64,000 nucleotides of DNA from Desulfonatronum thiodismutans (GTDB lineage Bacteria > Desulfobacterota > Desulfovibrionia > Desulfovibrionales > Desulfonatronaceae): positions 194,374-258,373 of the forward strand of contig NZ_JPIK01000018.1 of the NCBI RefSeq assembly GCF_000717475.1. The letters run 5' to 3'. The position numbers were made by a program, and so were the translations under genes. The notes under the pieces are model-generated. The model searched no databases. It worked only from the letters and a program-made list of their open reading frames with translations, and was not told the DNA's origin. This document shows, in pieces, positions 8,954 to 19,275 of the stretch (positions within the stretch are counted from its first letter, which is position 1; each line of letters begins with the position of its first letter).

Positions 8954-9003
8954 CCCATTGCGCACAGCGTAAGCGGCTTCCGCCGTTAATCATCCATTCA
9001 TCC

Positions 9004-9042
9004 GTCCCGCCTTCGTCCTGGTTCGAAGGCGGGACTTTTTTT
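9004..9042 (+). terminator. Rho-independent terminator after ilvC
   Basis: A perfect 12-bp stem (9004-9015 with 9024-9035), 8-nt loop and seven T residues. It ends the ilvBNC transcript 50 bp after the ilvC stop. Confidence 0.95.
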
Positions 9043-9068
9043 ATCGCGTCCCTTTTAGGTAACACACC

Positions 9069-10475
9069 ATGTCCCATGCGTCCCACATCTCCCATAAACC
9101 CCACACGTTCCAATCCAGCCCCACGGTCCTGGTCATTGATGACGAACCCGGCCATCGGCTGATGGTCCGCGCCGTGCTGGAGGACGTGGGCTGGACGGTG
9201 CTGGAGGCCGCGGACGGCGGCGAGGGCCTTGTGGTCTGCCGGGAGACGGTGAACCTTGACGCCGTTCTTCTGGACATCCGCCTTCCGGACCGGGATGGGA
9301 TATCCATTCTGCAGGAGATCAAGTCCCTGCACCCGCAACTGCCCGTGATCATGCTTACGGCCTTCGGCAGCGTCGGTTCCGCCGTGCAGGCCATGAAGCT
9401 GGGAGCCTTCGACTACCTGACCAAGCCCGCGGACAACGAAGAACTGAAGGCCGTTTTGCTCAAGGCCCGGGATTATCTGGGATTGGTTCGGGAAAATCAG
9501 GACTTGCGCCGAGCCTTGGGAGAAGAGGACGGAAATCCTAAACTGGTGGGCCAGAGCCCGGCCATGCGGCGGGTCGTGGAGTTGATTCATCAGGTCGGGC
9601 CCACCGAGGCCACGGTCCTGGTGCTGGGTGAATCCGGCACCGGCAAGGAGTTGGTGGTCAAGGCGATCCATGCGTCCAGCCTGCGTCATTCCGGCCCGTT
9701 GGTGGAAATCAACTGCGCGGCCTTGCCCGGGGAACTTCTGGAAAGTGAACTGTTCGGCTACGTCAAAGGGGCTTTTACCGGGGCGGTGAACAACAAGCCC
9801 GGTCGGTTTCAACTGGCCGAAAAGGGGACCCTGTTTCTGGACGAAATAGGGGATATGCCTCCGCCTCTTCAGGCGAAGTTGCTGCGGGCGCTTCAGGAGC
9901 GCACCGTGGAGCCGCTTGGGGGGACCCAGACCGTCCAGGTTGACGTGCGCATCATTGCCGCGACCCATCAGGATCTGCCCAGGCTGGTGTCCTCCGGGGC
10001 GTTCCGCGAGGACTTATACTTCCGGTTGAATGTCCTGGAGATCAAACTGCCTCCGCTTCGGGACCGGCTCGATGACCTGCCTCTGCTGACGCGCCATCTG
10101 TTGCGCAAATTGTCCCTGAAAAACCGCAAACCCTTTCGGGACGTGGGGCCTGGATTTCTGGAGACCCTTACGGCCTACCGGTGGCCCGGAAATGTCCGTG
10201 AACTGGAGAACGCGCTGGAACGGGCCTTGATCCTGGCCCGCTCGGACATGCTGACGCCGGATTTGTTGCCGGATCATATCCGGGAGACCAGCCCCGAGCG
10301 GAATCGTTCGGCGAAAAACGCCGACGAGCCTTCCTTCGACGCAGCTGAGCGTCAGGTCTTGCTGGACGCCCTGGAAGCCCACGGCGGCCACCGGGGCAAG
10401 GCGGCCCAAGCTTTGGGCGTCAGCCGCAGAACGCTGCAGTACAAGCTGCACAAACATGGACTGACGTCACGGTGA
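9069..10475 (+). CDS. Sigma-54-dependent response regulator, NtrC family
   Basis: Three-domain, 468-aa activator of sigma-54 RNA polymerase. Receiver domain (residues about 18-135): acidic pair 'VIDDE', phospho-acceptor Asp near 69 in 'VLLDIRLPDRDG', conserved 'YLTKPAD'. AAA+ domain (about 158-385): Walker A 'GESGTGKE' near 187, the sigma-54 contact loop 'GAFTGA' near 234, Walker B 'GTLFLDEIGDM', arginine fingers in 'REDLYFRLNV', and 'WPGNVRELEN'. C-terminal Fis-type helix-turn-helix: 'GHRGKAAQALGVSRRTLQYKLHKHGL'. The mix resembles ZraR/HydG-type regulators. No histidine kinase lies next to it, so the cognate sensor is elsewhere. Its stop overlaps the start of the ATPase gene that follows. 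Confidence 0.94.
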   Translation: MSHASHISHKPHTFQSSPTVLVIDDEPGHRLMVRAVLEDVGWTVLEAADGGEGLVVCRETVNLDAVLLDIRLPDRDGISILQEIKSLHPQLPVIMLTAFGSVGSAVQAMKLGAFDYLTKPADNEELKAVLLKARDYLGLVRENQDLRRALGEEDGNPKLVGQSPAMRRVVELIHQVGPTEATVLVLGESGTGKELVVKAIHASSLRHSGPLVEINCAALPGELLESELFGYVKGAFTGAVNNKPGRFQLAEKGTLFLDEIGDMPPPLQAKLLRALQERTVEPLGGTQTVQVDVRIIAATHQDLPRLVSSGAFREDLYFRLNVLEIKLPPLRDRLDDLPLLTRHLLRKLSLKNRKPFRDVGPGFLETLTAYRWPGNVRELENALERALILARSDMLTPDLLPDHIRETSPERNRSAKNADEPSFDAAERQVLLDALEAHGGHRGKAAQALGVSRRTLQYKLHKHGLTSR

Positions 10476-12751
10476 CCCAAATGGACAGCTCCTCCTCTCC
10501 AACGCCCCCGCGACCGACACCCGCTTGCGACGCTCAGGCGTTGTTCAACTCCGTGGTGGAAAGGATCTACCTGGCGGACCGTTTCCATGATCTGCTGCCG
10601 GACATCGAAGGCTCTTTGCTCCAGCTCCTGCGTGCTGAGCGCTTGACCGTCTACCAGCGTCTGCGCGCCGAACAGGTGATCGTCTCCAAATTCAAGAGCG
10701 GCGACGAGATCAAGGAAATCCGCGTCCCGCTCTCACCCACTTCCATTGCCGGATATGTGGCCTTGAACCAAGTCTCTTTGCTGATCAAGGACGTCTACGA
10801 CACCGAGGATCTGCATCGGATTCATCCCGCGCTGCGCTTCAACATGGCCTTTGATCAGCGCACTGGTTTCCGGAGCCGATCCATGGTGGTGGTTCCCATC
10901 ATCCATAGGGGCGTCGGACTGGGCGTAGTCCAGCTCTTGAATTGCACTGCCGGAGCGTCCTTCACAGAAGTCGATCTGCGCAACGCCTCGAAGCTGGCGA
11001 CCATTTTGGGGCAGAAATTTTCCTCGGAGTTCCAGGGAACCAACGGCCCCTTCGAGCATCTGGTCTTGAAGAATCGCATATCCAGTGATCGGCTCGAACA
11101 GTTTTGCCGCCGTGCTGTTGAAGAAGGCGTGGATGTCTGCACGCTGCTGATCAATGAGGCCGGGCTGCGGTCCGATGAAGTTGGGCATTCCATGGAGCGG
11201 TTCTACCAAGTGCCCTTTCACGCCCATGATCCGAACCTGACCCCGTCCCTGGATCTGGTACGGCATGTTTCCGTTGACTATCTGCGTAATCAGAACTGGA
11301 TTCCCCTGTCCGGAAGCGCGGACGAGGTCGTGATTCTCATCGACAATCCGTCGGACATGCAGCGAATTACTGAAATCCAAAAGATTGTCCGGGCTGAACG
11401 GTATGTCTTCCGTATTGGGCTGCCCGGAGACATTCACCGTTATCTTGGACAGGATCTCCAGGATAAGGACGAGGCGGACATTTCTGACCTCGTCGTCCGG
11501 CTGGAGGAGGAAGGAGGAACCTACGAATTGGCTGAACAGGCGGACGACGGACTGAGTGAAAACACGGCCACGGTGATCCAGTTGGTCAACAAACTGATTT
11601 TGGAAGCCCATCGTCAGAATGCCTCGGACATCCATATCGAGCCGGAGAAGGGTGCCGCTCCGGCCATGGTCCGTTTTCGCGTGGACGGTTTGTGCCGTCC
11701 CGCCCTGCGGATACCGGCCAGCCATATACGGGCGGTCATCGCCCGGATCAAGGTCATGTCCGGGCTGGATATCTCAGAGCGGCGTAAGCCACAGGACGGA
11801 AAATGTCTCGTCCGCCTGGCCCGAACGCCTCTGGAACTGCGTGTGGTGACCATGCCCACGGTGAACGGAGAAAGCGCCGTATTGCGGCTCTTGGCCGCGA
11901 GCCAGGCCTTGCCTTTGGAGAGACTGGCCCTGTCTTCATGGAACATGGATCAAACCCTGGAGCTGACTTCACGGCCTCACGGCATTTTTCTGGTGGTCGG
12001 CCCCACCGGCTCGGGCAAGACCACGACCCTGCATGCGGTTCTTGGACATATCAACAAGCCGGACCGGAAGATCTGGACCGCCGAAGATCCTGTGGAGATC
12101 ACCCAACCGGGTTTGCAACAACTTCAGGTCCAGCCCAAAATCGGCGTGACCTTTGCTTCGGCGCTGCGTTCGTTCCTGCGAGCCGATCCGGACGTGATCA
12201 TGATCGGCGAAATGCGGGACCCGGAAACGGCCCAAGCCGGGGTAGAGGCGTCGCTCACCGGTCACCTGGTCTTCTCAACCCTGCACACCAATTCAGCGCC
12301 GGAAACCCTGGTCCGACTACTGGACCTGGGCATCGATCCCATTAGCTTTTCCGACGCCCTGTTGAGCGTTCTCGCGCAACGATTGCTGCGTACGCTCTGC
12401 GAAAAGTGCAAGGTTCCCTACACGCCCTCTTCCGAGGAGCTGCAGGCGATGGTCCATCACTACGGCGAGGAGTATGCCCAAGAGTTGGGCTTGACCGACG
12501 ATCCGCCAACCTTGCATCGGGCGGCGGGCTGCTCCGTGTGTGGAAATTCCGGATACAAAGGACGCATGGGAATCCATGAGCTTCTGGTGGGTACTCCGGA
12601 AATCCGCGCATTGCTGGCAGGCAAGGCCGGAGCGGCGGAACTGCGCCGTCAGGCCATGGCTCAGGGCATGCGCACCCTGATGCAGGACGGGATTCAAAAA
12701 GTTCTGCGGGGCTGGAGCGATTTTGATCAGGTTCGGAGGATTGCGGTGTGA
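10472..12751 (+). CDS. GAF-domain GspE/PilB-type secretion or pilus ATPase
   Basis: 759-aa hexameric assembly-ATPase of the type II secretion / type IV pilus family. Residues about 20-200 form a GAF-like sensor region ('RAERLTVYQRL', 'SMVVVPIIHRGVGLGVVQLLN'), unusual for classical PilB/GspE. The middle holds the N2 domain ('ASDIHIEP', 'RVDGLCR'); the ATPase core has Walker A 'GPTGSGKTTT' near residue 510, Asp box, Walker B around 572-580 ('DPDVIMIGEMRDPET'), His box 'TGHLVFSTLHTN', and a zinc tetra-cysteine site (CEKC near 643, CSVC near 687). Start is GTG 10472, overlapping the regulator stop by 4 bp, or ATG 10481. No pilin, platform or secretin genes are nearby, so it may serve a distant machine or act as a signalling ATPase. 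Confidence 0.9.
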   Translation: MTQMDSSSSPTPPRPTPACDAQALFNSVVERIYLADRFHDLLPDIEGSLLQLLRAERLTVYQRLRAEQVIVSKFKSGDEIKEIRVPLSPTSIAGYVALNQVSLLIKDVYDTEDLHRIHPALRFNMAFDQRTGFRSRSMVVVPIIHRGVGLGVVQLLNCTAGASFTEVDLRNASKLATILGQKFSSEFQGTNGPFEHLVLKNRISSDRLEQFCRRAVEEGVDVCTLLINEAGLRSDEVGHSMERFYQVPFHAHDPNLTPSLDLVRHVSVDYLRNQNWIPLSGSADEVVILIDNPSDMQRITEIQKIVRAERYVFRIGLPGDIHRYLGQDLQDKDEADISDLVVRLEEEGGTYELAEQADDGLSENTATVIQLVNKLILEAHRQNASDIHIEPEKGAAPAMVRFRVDGLCRPALRIPASHIRAVIARIKVMSGLDISERRKPQDGKCLVRLARTPLELRVVTMPTVNGESAVLRLLAASQALPLERLALSSWNMDQTLELTSRPHGIFLVVGPTGSGKTTTLHAVLGHINKPDRKIWTAEDPVEITQPGLQQLQVQPKIGVTFASALRSFLRADPDVIMIGEMRDPETAQAGVEASLTGHLVFSTLHTNSAPETLVRLLDLGIDPISFSDALLSVLAQRLLRTLCEKCKVPYTPSSEELQAMVHHYGEEYAQELGLTDDPPTLHRAAGCSVCGNSGYKGRMGIHELLVGTPEIRALLAGKAGAAELRRQAMAQGMRTLMQDGIQKVLRGWSDFDQVRRIAV

Positions 12752-12794
12752 TCAAAGGGTCGACAGGTTTGAAAGCAGCGATGCTGGACGTCGA

Positions 12795-12828
12795 AAAAAA
12801 CGAAAGCGGATCAAGTGATCCGCTTTCG
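12795..12828 (-). terminator. Terminator between convergent ATPase gene and atpC
   Basis: A perfect 13-bp inverted repeat (12801-12813 with 12816-12828). On the minus strand it is followed by a run of seven T, so it ends the atp transcript after atpC. On the plus strand the following bases are only weakly T-rich, so it may act in both directions with lower efficiency for the ATPase gene. Confidence 0.85.
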
Positions 12829-12872
12829 TCGTTTCCGGCTTGCGCCGGTTTTGTTCGAATTGGCTGAACAGT

Positions 12873-13280
12873 CTATACAGCCAGATTGCGTGTCTTCATC
12901 CGGGCCAGGGCGCGATGGAGTGCGGCCTGGGATCTGGCAAAGTCGATCTGGGCCTTTTGCTCGACAAGCCGATTTTCGGCCCGTTCCTTGGCCTTTCTGG
13001 CCCGCTCCAGGTCGATCTCCTCGGCCCGTTCAGCCACTTCCGCCAGGACGCTCACCTTGTTTGAGGAAACTTCGGCAAAGCCGCCGGAGAGAAAAATCCA
13101 GTGCTTTCGCCCGTCCTTGTTGTAGTGCAGACTGCCGACGCCCAGGGCCGACAGAAAGGGTGCGTGGTCCGGCAGGATGCCGAACTCGCCGTTGTACCCC
13201 GGAGCACCGACAAACTCGACGTCCTCGCTAAGGAGCTTCCGGTCGGGAGTGACGATTTCCAAGTGTATGGTCTTGGCCAT
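12873..13280 (-). CDS. atpC: F1 ATP synthase epsilon subunit
   Basis: 135-aa central-stalk subunit that couples and inhibits F1 rotation. N-terminal beta-sandwich: '[42 protein letters not shown]' pattern, then '[18 protein letters not shown]'; C-terminal helical hairpin '[18 protein letters not shown]'. Last gene of the F1/stalk cluster, 18 bp after atpD and followed by a terminator. Confidence 0.97.
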   Translation of the reverse strand: MAKTIHLEIVTPDRKLLSEDVEFVGAPGYNGEFGILPDHAPFLSALGVGSLHYNKDGRKHWIFLSGGFAEVSSNKVSVLAEVAERAEEIDLERARKAKERAENRLVEQKAQIDFARSQAALHRALARMKTRNLAV

Positions 13281-13298
13281 AATCTGCCACCTTCCGGC

Positions 13299-14705
<1,407 letters not shown>

Positions 14706-14721
14706 CTACTACGCCCCCTCT

Positions 14722-15603
14722 TTAGGCTGATTTCAGAGCTTCAGCGCCGCCGACGATATCCATCAGCTCCGTGGTAATGGCGCTTTGCCTGGCCTTGTTA
14801 TAGACCAATGTCAAAGATTTCGACAATTCGTCACAATTTTTCGTCGCGTTGTCCATGGCCCGCATCCGAGCGGCATGTTCGCTGGCGTTCGTATCCAGAA
14901 GTCCCCTGTATATCTGCACGTTCACGAACCGGGGCAGCAATTCGGCGAGAATGCCTTCCACCGACGGTTCGTAAATATACTCGCTGGCGGGGCCCTGAGC
15001 TTCCTCCACCTCGGCTGTTTCCGAAGCGATGGGCAAAACGCGCAGGGAGACGACTTCCTGCTTGGCGAAGCTGATGAACTTCCCGAAGACGATGATCACT
15101 TCATCGAACTCGTGGTTCAAGTAACCGTTCATCAGACTTGTGCCAAGTTCCGCGCCCAGAGTGAAGTCGAAAGTGTTCATCACGTTGACGTGATCCGCAC
15201 GGATGGGCCACGACTGCTTGCGCATCACGTCCCGTCCCTTTTTGCCGACGCAGACGATCTCCACTTCTTTGCCGGCGGCTTCCTTTTCCGCCGCCAACTT
15301 GCGGGCCTTGGTGATCAGGTTGACGTTGAAGCTGCCGCACAGTCCGCGGTCAGCAGTGATCAGGACGATCACGACCTTCTTGATTTCCTCGCGCACCTCA
15401 AGCAACGGGTGAGCCGAGGCGTCCGTGCGGCCGCTCAAATCCGTGAGCATCTCGTAGAACTTGTCCGCATATGGCCTGAATTGCTCAATGCGTTGCTGAG
15501 CCTTGCGCAATTTCGCCGAGGCCACCATGTTCATGGCCTTGGTGATCTGCTTGGTTTTCTTGACCCCGCCGATCTTGCGCTGAATGTCCTTCAAAGAAGC
15601 CAT
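14722..15603 (-). CDS. atpG: F1 ATP synthase gamma subunit
   Basis: 293-aa rotor shaft of F1. The N-terminal helix begins 'MASLKDIQRKIGGVKKTKQITKAMNMVASAKLRKAQ'-like, the family signature; middle 'ADRGLCGSFN'; the C-terminal helix contains 'ARMRAMDNATKNCDELSKSLTLVYNKARQSAITTEL'. It sits between atpA and atpD with short gaps. Confidence 0.98.
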   Translation of the reverse strand: MASLKDIQRKIGGVKKTKQITKAMNMVASAKLRKAQQRIEQFRPYADKFYEMLTDLSGRTDASAHPLLEVREEIKKVVIVLITADRGLCGSFNVNLITKARKLAAEKEAAGKEVEIVCVGKKGRDVMRKQSWPIRADHVNVMNTFDFTLGAELGTSLMNGYLNHEFDEVIIVFGKFISFAKQEVVSLRVLPIASETAEVEEAQGPASEYIYEPSVEGILAELLPRFVNVQIYRGLLDTNASEHAARMRAMDNATKNCDELSKSLTLVYNKARQSAITTELMDIVGGAEALKSA

Positions 15604-15621
15604 TGTACTCTCCTCAACGGT

Positions 15622-17133
15622 TTATTCAGCCTGAAAGGTCTTCTTCATCGTCTCGATGGCTTCACGCAGTTTGGCTTCAAGATCCGCGTCCAGGGCCTGC
15701 TTGGTTTTGATGGCGTCCAGAATGTCAGCGCGCTGATTGCGCATGTATTCCAGCAGTTCGGTCTCGAATTTGGCCACCGCGGACACCGGCAGATCATCCA
15801 TCAGCCCGCGGGTGCCGGCGTACAAGGAAATAACCTGCTCGGCAGCGTTCATCGGCTGATACTGTGGCTGCTTCAGCAGTTCCACGAGCCGCATGCCACG
15901 GTTCAGGCGCTGCTGCGTGGATTTGTCCAGGTCGGAGCCGAACTGGGCAAAGGCGGCCAGTTCACGATACTGGGCCAAATCCAGGCGCAATGTTCCGGCG
16001 ACCTGCTTCATGGCCTTGATCTGAGCGGCGCCGCCCACGCGAGAGACGGACAGCCCGACGTTGATGGCCGGACGAACGCCCGCGTAGAACAGGCTGGGCT
16101 CCAAGTAGACCTGACCGTCGGTAATGGAGATGACGTTGGTCGGGATGTAAGCGGAGACGTCGCCGGCCTGGGTTTCAATGATCGGCAGAGCGGTGAGGGA
16201 GCCGGCACCCATTGCGTCGTTTACCTTGGCGGAGCGCTCCAGCAGACGGGAGTGGTTGTAGAAGATGTCGCCGGGGAAGGCTTCACGTCCTGGAGGACGA
16301 CGCAGCAGCAGGGACATCTGGCGGTAGGCGACGGCCTGCTTGGAAAGGTCGTCGTAAATAATCAGGGAGTGTTTGCCGCTGTCCCTATAGTATTCAGCCA
16401 TGGTGCAACCGGAGTATGCCGCGATGTACTGCAGAGAGGCCGGTTCGGAAGCCGTGGCGGAGATAACCGTGGTGTATTCCATGGCACCGTATTTGCGCAG
16501 GGTGTCTACGACCAGGGCGACGGTGGACTTCTTCTGGCCGATGGCCACGTAAAAGCAGTGGATGTCGCTTTCCTTCTGGGCCAGAATGGCATCCAGGCAG
16601 AGGGCCGTTTTCCCGATCTGGCGGTCGCCGATGACCAACTCGCGCTGTCCGCGGCCGATGGGGGTCATGGCGTCCACGGCCTTCAGGCCGGTGTACATGG
16701 GCTCGTGAACGGACTTCCGAGCCACGATGCCGGGAGCCTTGATTTCAACTTTCCGGATTTCCTTGGCTTCGATGGGTCCCAGGCCGTCCAGCGGATTTCC
16801 CAAGGGGTCGATGACCCGGCCGACCACCGCGTCGCCGACGGGTACGGAAAAGATCCGCCCGGTCCGTTTGACCGTGTCGCCTTCCTTAATGTTCGTGACT
16901 TCGCCCAACAGCGCGACGCCGACGTTGTCCTCTTCCAGGTTCAGCACCATGCCGTACACGCCGCCGGTGAATTCCAGCAGCTCCATGGCCATGGCGTTTT
17001 CAACGCCGTAGACGCGAGCGATGCCGTCACCCACTGAGAGGACGACGCCTGTTTCGCTCATTTCAACGCGCTGTTCGTAATTCTGAATCTGGCTCTCAAT
17101 AATTTTGCTGATTTCATCTGCTTTAATCTGCAT
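15622..17133 (-). CDS. atpA: F1 ATP synthase alpha subunit
   Basis: 503-aa non-catalytic nucleotide-binding subunit. P-loop '[16 protein letters not shown]' near residue 170, '[12 protein letters not shown]', '[14 protein letters not shown]', '[17 protein letters not shown]'-type region and the alpha signature '[17 protein letters not shown]'. Full length and in the standard place between atpH and atpG. Confidence 0.99.
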   Translation of the reverse strand: MQIKADEISKIIESQIQNYEQRVEMSETGVVLSVGDGIARVYGVENAMAMELLEFTGGVYGMVLNLEEDNVGVALLGEVTNIKEGDTVKRTGRIFSVPVGDAVVGRVIDPLGNPLDGLGPIEAKEIRKVEIKAPGIVARKSVHEPMYTGLKAVDAMTPIGRGQRELVIGDRQIGKTALCLDAILAQKESDIHCFYVAIGQKKSTVALVVDTLRKYGAMEYTTVISATASEPASLQYIAAYSGCTMAEYYRDSGKHSLIIYDDLSKQAVAYRQMSLLLRRPPGREAFPGDIFYNHSRLLERSAKVNDAMGAGSLTALPIIETQAGDVSAYIPTNVISITDGQVYLEPSLFYAGVRPAINVGLSVSRVGGAAQIKAMKQVAGTLRLDLAQYRELAAFAQFGSDLDKSTQQRLNRGMRLVELLKQPQYQPMNAAEQVISLYAGTRGLMDDLPVSAVAKFETELLEYMRNQRADILDAIKTKQALDADLEAKLREAIETMKKTFQAE

Positions 17134-17138
17134 GGCCG

Positions 17139-17690
17139 TTACTCACCCCTCTTGATGGTTTCTTTCATCGCGACCAGTTGGGCCCGAAGGCTGGCATCCA
17201 GTACCCTGTCCCCAATCTTCAGCACGAGTCCCCCCAAAATTCCCGGGTCCACGGCATAATCGAGAATCAACTGGCGGCTGGTCTTTTCCTCCAGCGATTT
17301 CTTAAGCTTTTTCTGGATTTCCGGCTCCAGGTTGATGGCCGTGGTCATCCGGCCTCGGGCCACACCCTGGTGCTCATCCAGCAACTCGGCGTAGTAGGCC
17401 TGGATGTCCGCCAGAAACCCTAGTCTGTTGTTGTCCGCCAGCAGGTAACAGAAGTTGACGATCATCTGCTTGGCCTTGATCTTTGAAAGAATCGCGTTGA
17501 CCACAGCCTTCTTTTCTTCAACCTTGAAGACTGGATTGCGAAATATGCGGTCTAATTGCGGCGACTCGTTCAATGCCTTCGCCAGCCCGGTGAGGTCCTT
17601 GCCGTAAGCGACAAGTTCAGCGTCTCCCTGGGCCACGCCCAAGGAGAAAAGAGCCCGGGCGTATCTGCGCGCCACGATGTTTCCAATCAA
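17139..17690 (-). CDS. atpH: F1 ATP synthase delta subunit
   Basis: 183-aa peripheral-stalk protein that links F1 alpha to subunit b. It begins '[16 protein letters not shown]', the family N-terminus, and ends with the conserved '[26 protein letters not shown]'. Its start overlaps the atpF stop by 4 bp. Confidence 0.97.
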   Translation of the reverse strand: MIGNIVARRYARALFSLGVAQGDAELVAYGKDLTGLAKALNESPQLDRIFRNPVFKVEEKKAVVNAILSKIKAKQMIVNFCYLLADNNRLGFLADIQAYYAELLDEHQGVARGRMTTAINLEPEIQKKLKKSLEEKTSRQLILDYAVDPGILGGLVLKIGDRVLDASLRAQLVAMKETIKRGE

Positions 17691-18259
17691 TGCAGCACCA
17701 CCCTTGTTAAGGATTGTTGGATCAATTTTTCATGGCCTTCCTTGGTCAACTGACTCTGGATCATTTTCTCGGCGGTTTCCACGACCATGTCGGCCAGTTC
17801 CTCGCGGAGTCGTTCCGTAGCCTGTTTGTACTCCAGGGTTGCGGCTGTTTCGGCCTGGGCCTTGATCTGCGCCGCTTTTTCATGCGCCTGGGCGATGATG
17901 GTCTGCTTCAGCGCCTCTCCCTGGCTCTGGAAGTCGGCAAGCACCCTTTCGCGCTCGGCGTCCAGATCCTTGATCTGGGCTTCGACTTCTTGCAATTTTT
18001 TGTCGGCATCGGTGCGGCGTTGATCCAGGTCGATGAGATCGTCCCGAATTTTCTCCCGCCGGGAGGTGAGCAGCTGGCCGATGCGCTTTCCGGCGGCCCA
18101 GTAAAGGATCCCGACGAAGATGATGAAGTTGATCACCCGCCACATGAAATCCTTCCACTTGGCCATGTCGCCCGCTTCGCCGGCCGCCCAGGCCGCTCCG
18201 ACGCTCACGAGCACCATAGCAAACGTGATCCAACAGATCGTAATGCGTTTCAACTCCAA
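17687..18259 (-). CDS. atpF: F0 ATP synthase subunit b
   Basis: 190-aa peripheral-stalk subunit. A hydrophobic N-terminal segment (residues about 5-27) looks like a cleavable or signal-like helix, followed by a second hydrophobic stretch 'VINFIIFVGILYWAAGKRI' and a long charged coiled coil to residue ~185. The additional N-terminal hydrophobic segment is a variation on the usual single-helix b subunit. Paired with the b' gene upstream, so the stalk is probably a b/b' heterodimer. Confidence 0.95.
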   Translation of the reverse strand: MELKRITICWITFAMVLVSVGAAWAAGEAGDMAKWKDFMWRVINFIIFVGILYWAAGKRIGQLLTSRREKIRDDLIDLDQRRTDADKKLQEVEAQIKDLDAERERVLADFQSQGEALKQTIIAQAHEKAAQIKAQAETAATLEYKQATERLREELADMVVETAEKMIQSQLTKEGHEKLIQQSLTRVVLH

Positions 18260-18282
18260 GCCCTCCTTACGATTGATTGCGG

Positions 18283-18708
18283 TTACACGGCCCAGCCGAC
18301 GACTTTTTCCGAGACCTGTCGAGCGTACCCGTCGACTCGGGATGTCAATGTTTTTTTGCCGGCGCGCACCTGCGACGCGGCGTCCTCGCGGGCTGCCTTT
18401 AACTCTTGAGCCGCTGACTTGTTGGCCCCGTCCAAAAGCGTGGTTTCTTCCTGGTATCCATCGGCCTTGAGCTTGGAGCGGATTTCCACGCCCTGTTGCT
18501 GGGCGGCTGCGAGAGCACTCGTATAGGCCGCCATTTTTTCCTGAGCTTGAGCCGTGAAGTTCTCCACGTCGTGCAGTTGCGCCGACATGCGTTGGGCGCG
18601 CTTCTTGATGACCGCCCGGATCGGTCGATAGAGGATGGCGTTGAGCACAGCCAGAACAATGAAGAAGTTGATCAGCTGAATGAGCATGGAAATGTTGACA
18701 TCAATCAT
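18283..18708 (-). CDS. atpF': F0 ATP synthase subunit b'
   Basis: 141-aa second stalk subunit. One N-terminal transmembrane helix ('LIQLINFFIVLAVLNAILYRPIRAVIKKR', residues about 9-37), then an Ala/Gln/Glu/Lys-rich coiled coil. It lacks the long N-terminal extension of the neighbouring b subunit. First gene of the F1/stalk cluster, with a promoter candidate upstream; the a and c subunits are encoded about 21 kb away in the same window. Confidence 0.95.
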   Translation of the reverse strand: MIDVNISMLIQLINFFIVLAVLNAILYRPIRAVIKKRAQRMSAQLHDVENFTAQAQEKMAAYTSALAAAQQQGVEIRSKLKADGYQEETTLLDGANKSAAQELKAAREDAASQVRAGKKTLTSRVDGYARQVSEKVVGWAV

Positions 18709-18731
18709 AGTCTGCCCTCCGGGTGGTGAGT

Positions 18732-18749
18732 ATGTGAATTTTAGTGCAA
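18732..18749 (-). promoter_or_regulatory. Weak Rex-like operator candidate before atpF'
   Basis: On the minus strand the sequence TTGCACTAAAATTCACAT matches the Rex palindrome (TTGTGAA-N4-TTCACAA) at 6 of 7 positions in the right half but only 3 of 7 in the left. It lies between the promoter candidate and the start codon. Speculative. Confidence 0.2.
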
Positions 18750-18758
18750 GCCAAACGG

Positions 18759-18787
18759 CCTCTACCGAATTTTATGTTCTCTGTCAA
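18759..18787 (-). promoter_or_regulatory. Sigma-70-type promoter candidate for the F1 cluster
   Basis: Minus strand: a perfect -35 TTGACA (18787-18782), a 17-bp spacer and a poor -10 TAGAGG (18764-18759), about 50 bp before atpF'. No terminator is seen after the upstream bactofilin gene, so readthrough from the rod-shape operon is also possible. Confidence 0.4.
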
Positions 18788-18821
18788 AAGGTTTTCATTT
18801 TTTTCACGTACTCTGAGTAGT

Positions 18822-19253
18822 TCAAGAAGAAGATTCGGAATCTTCTCGAGGTATTGGGAGTTCGTCGGTGGTCTCGGTGGTCGTTGCGGACATCACCACG
18901 TCGCCGTCCAGAACCGCTCCTTCCTCGATGATCAAGGTCGGGGCGCGCAGCGAACCCTGCAGACGAGCCGTCTTGTGCAGGACGATCTTGTCCTCCGCCG
19001 TGACGCGTCCCTTGAGCAGGCCGCTGAGGATCAGGCTGCCCACGGCGACTTCGCCGTCGATCTTTGCGTCCTGCCCGACGATCAGGGTGCCTTGGGAATC
19101 GATTCTTCCGAGAAAGGAGCCATCAATGCGGACCGCCCCTTGAAAGTGGAGTTTTCCTTCGTACGACGTTCCAGAGCCCAGGAAGGCGTTGATCTCGTCT
19201 TTGGCCATGGCTGGAGTTCCTTTATTAGAGTCTTTTGAAAAGAGCGCACACAT
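18822..19253 (-). CDS. Bactofilin family polymer-forming protein
   Basis: 143-aa bactofilin (DUF583): bacterial cytoskeletal protein that self-assembles into filaments and often positions cell-wall enzymes. It has a short N-terminal tail, then about 100 residues of right-handed beta-helix repeats rich in Gly and hydrophobics ('GTSYEGKLHFQGAVRIDGSFLGRIDSQG' pattern), and an acidic Ser/Glu C-terminus. Last gene of the mre-rod cluster, 22 bp after rodA, which fits a role in cell shape. Confidence 0.93.
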   Translation of the reverse strand: MCALFSKDSNKGTPAMAKDEINAFLGSGTSYEGKLHFQGAVRIDGSFLGRIDSQGTLIVGQDAKIDGEVAVGSLILSGLLKGRVTAEDKIVLHKTARLQGSLRAPTLIIEEGAVLDGDVVMSATTTETTDELPIPREDSESSS

Positions 19254-19275
19254 GGATTGATGCTCTCCGGGTTGA

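Noticed and set aside
18829..18847. Inverted repeat at the end of the bactofilin gene as a terminator
   Set aside because: It lies inside the coding region in a Ser/Glu-rich repeat and no T-run follows.
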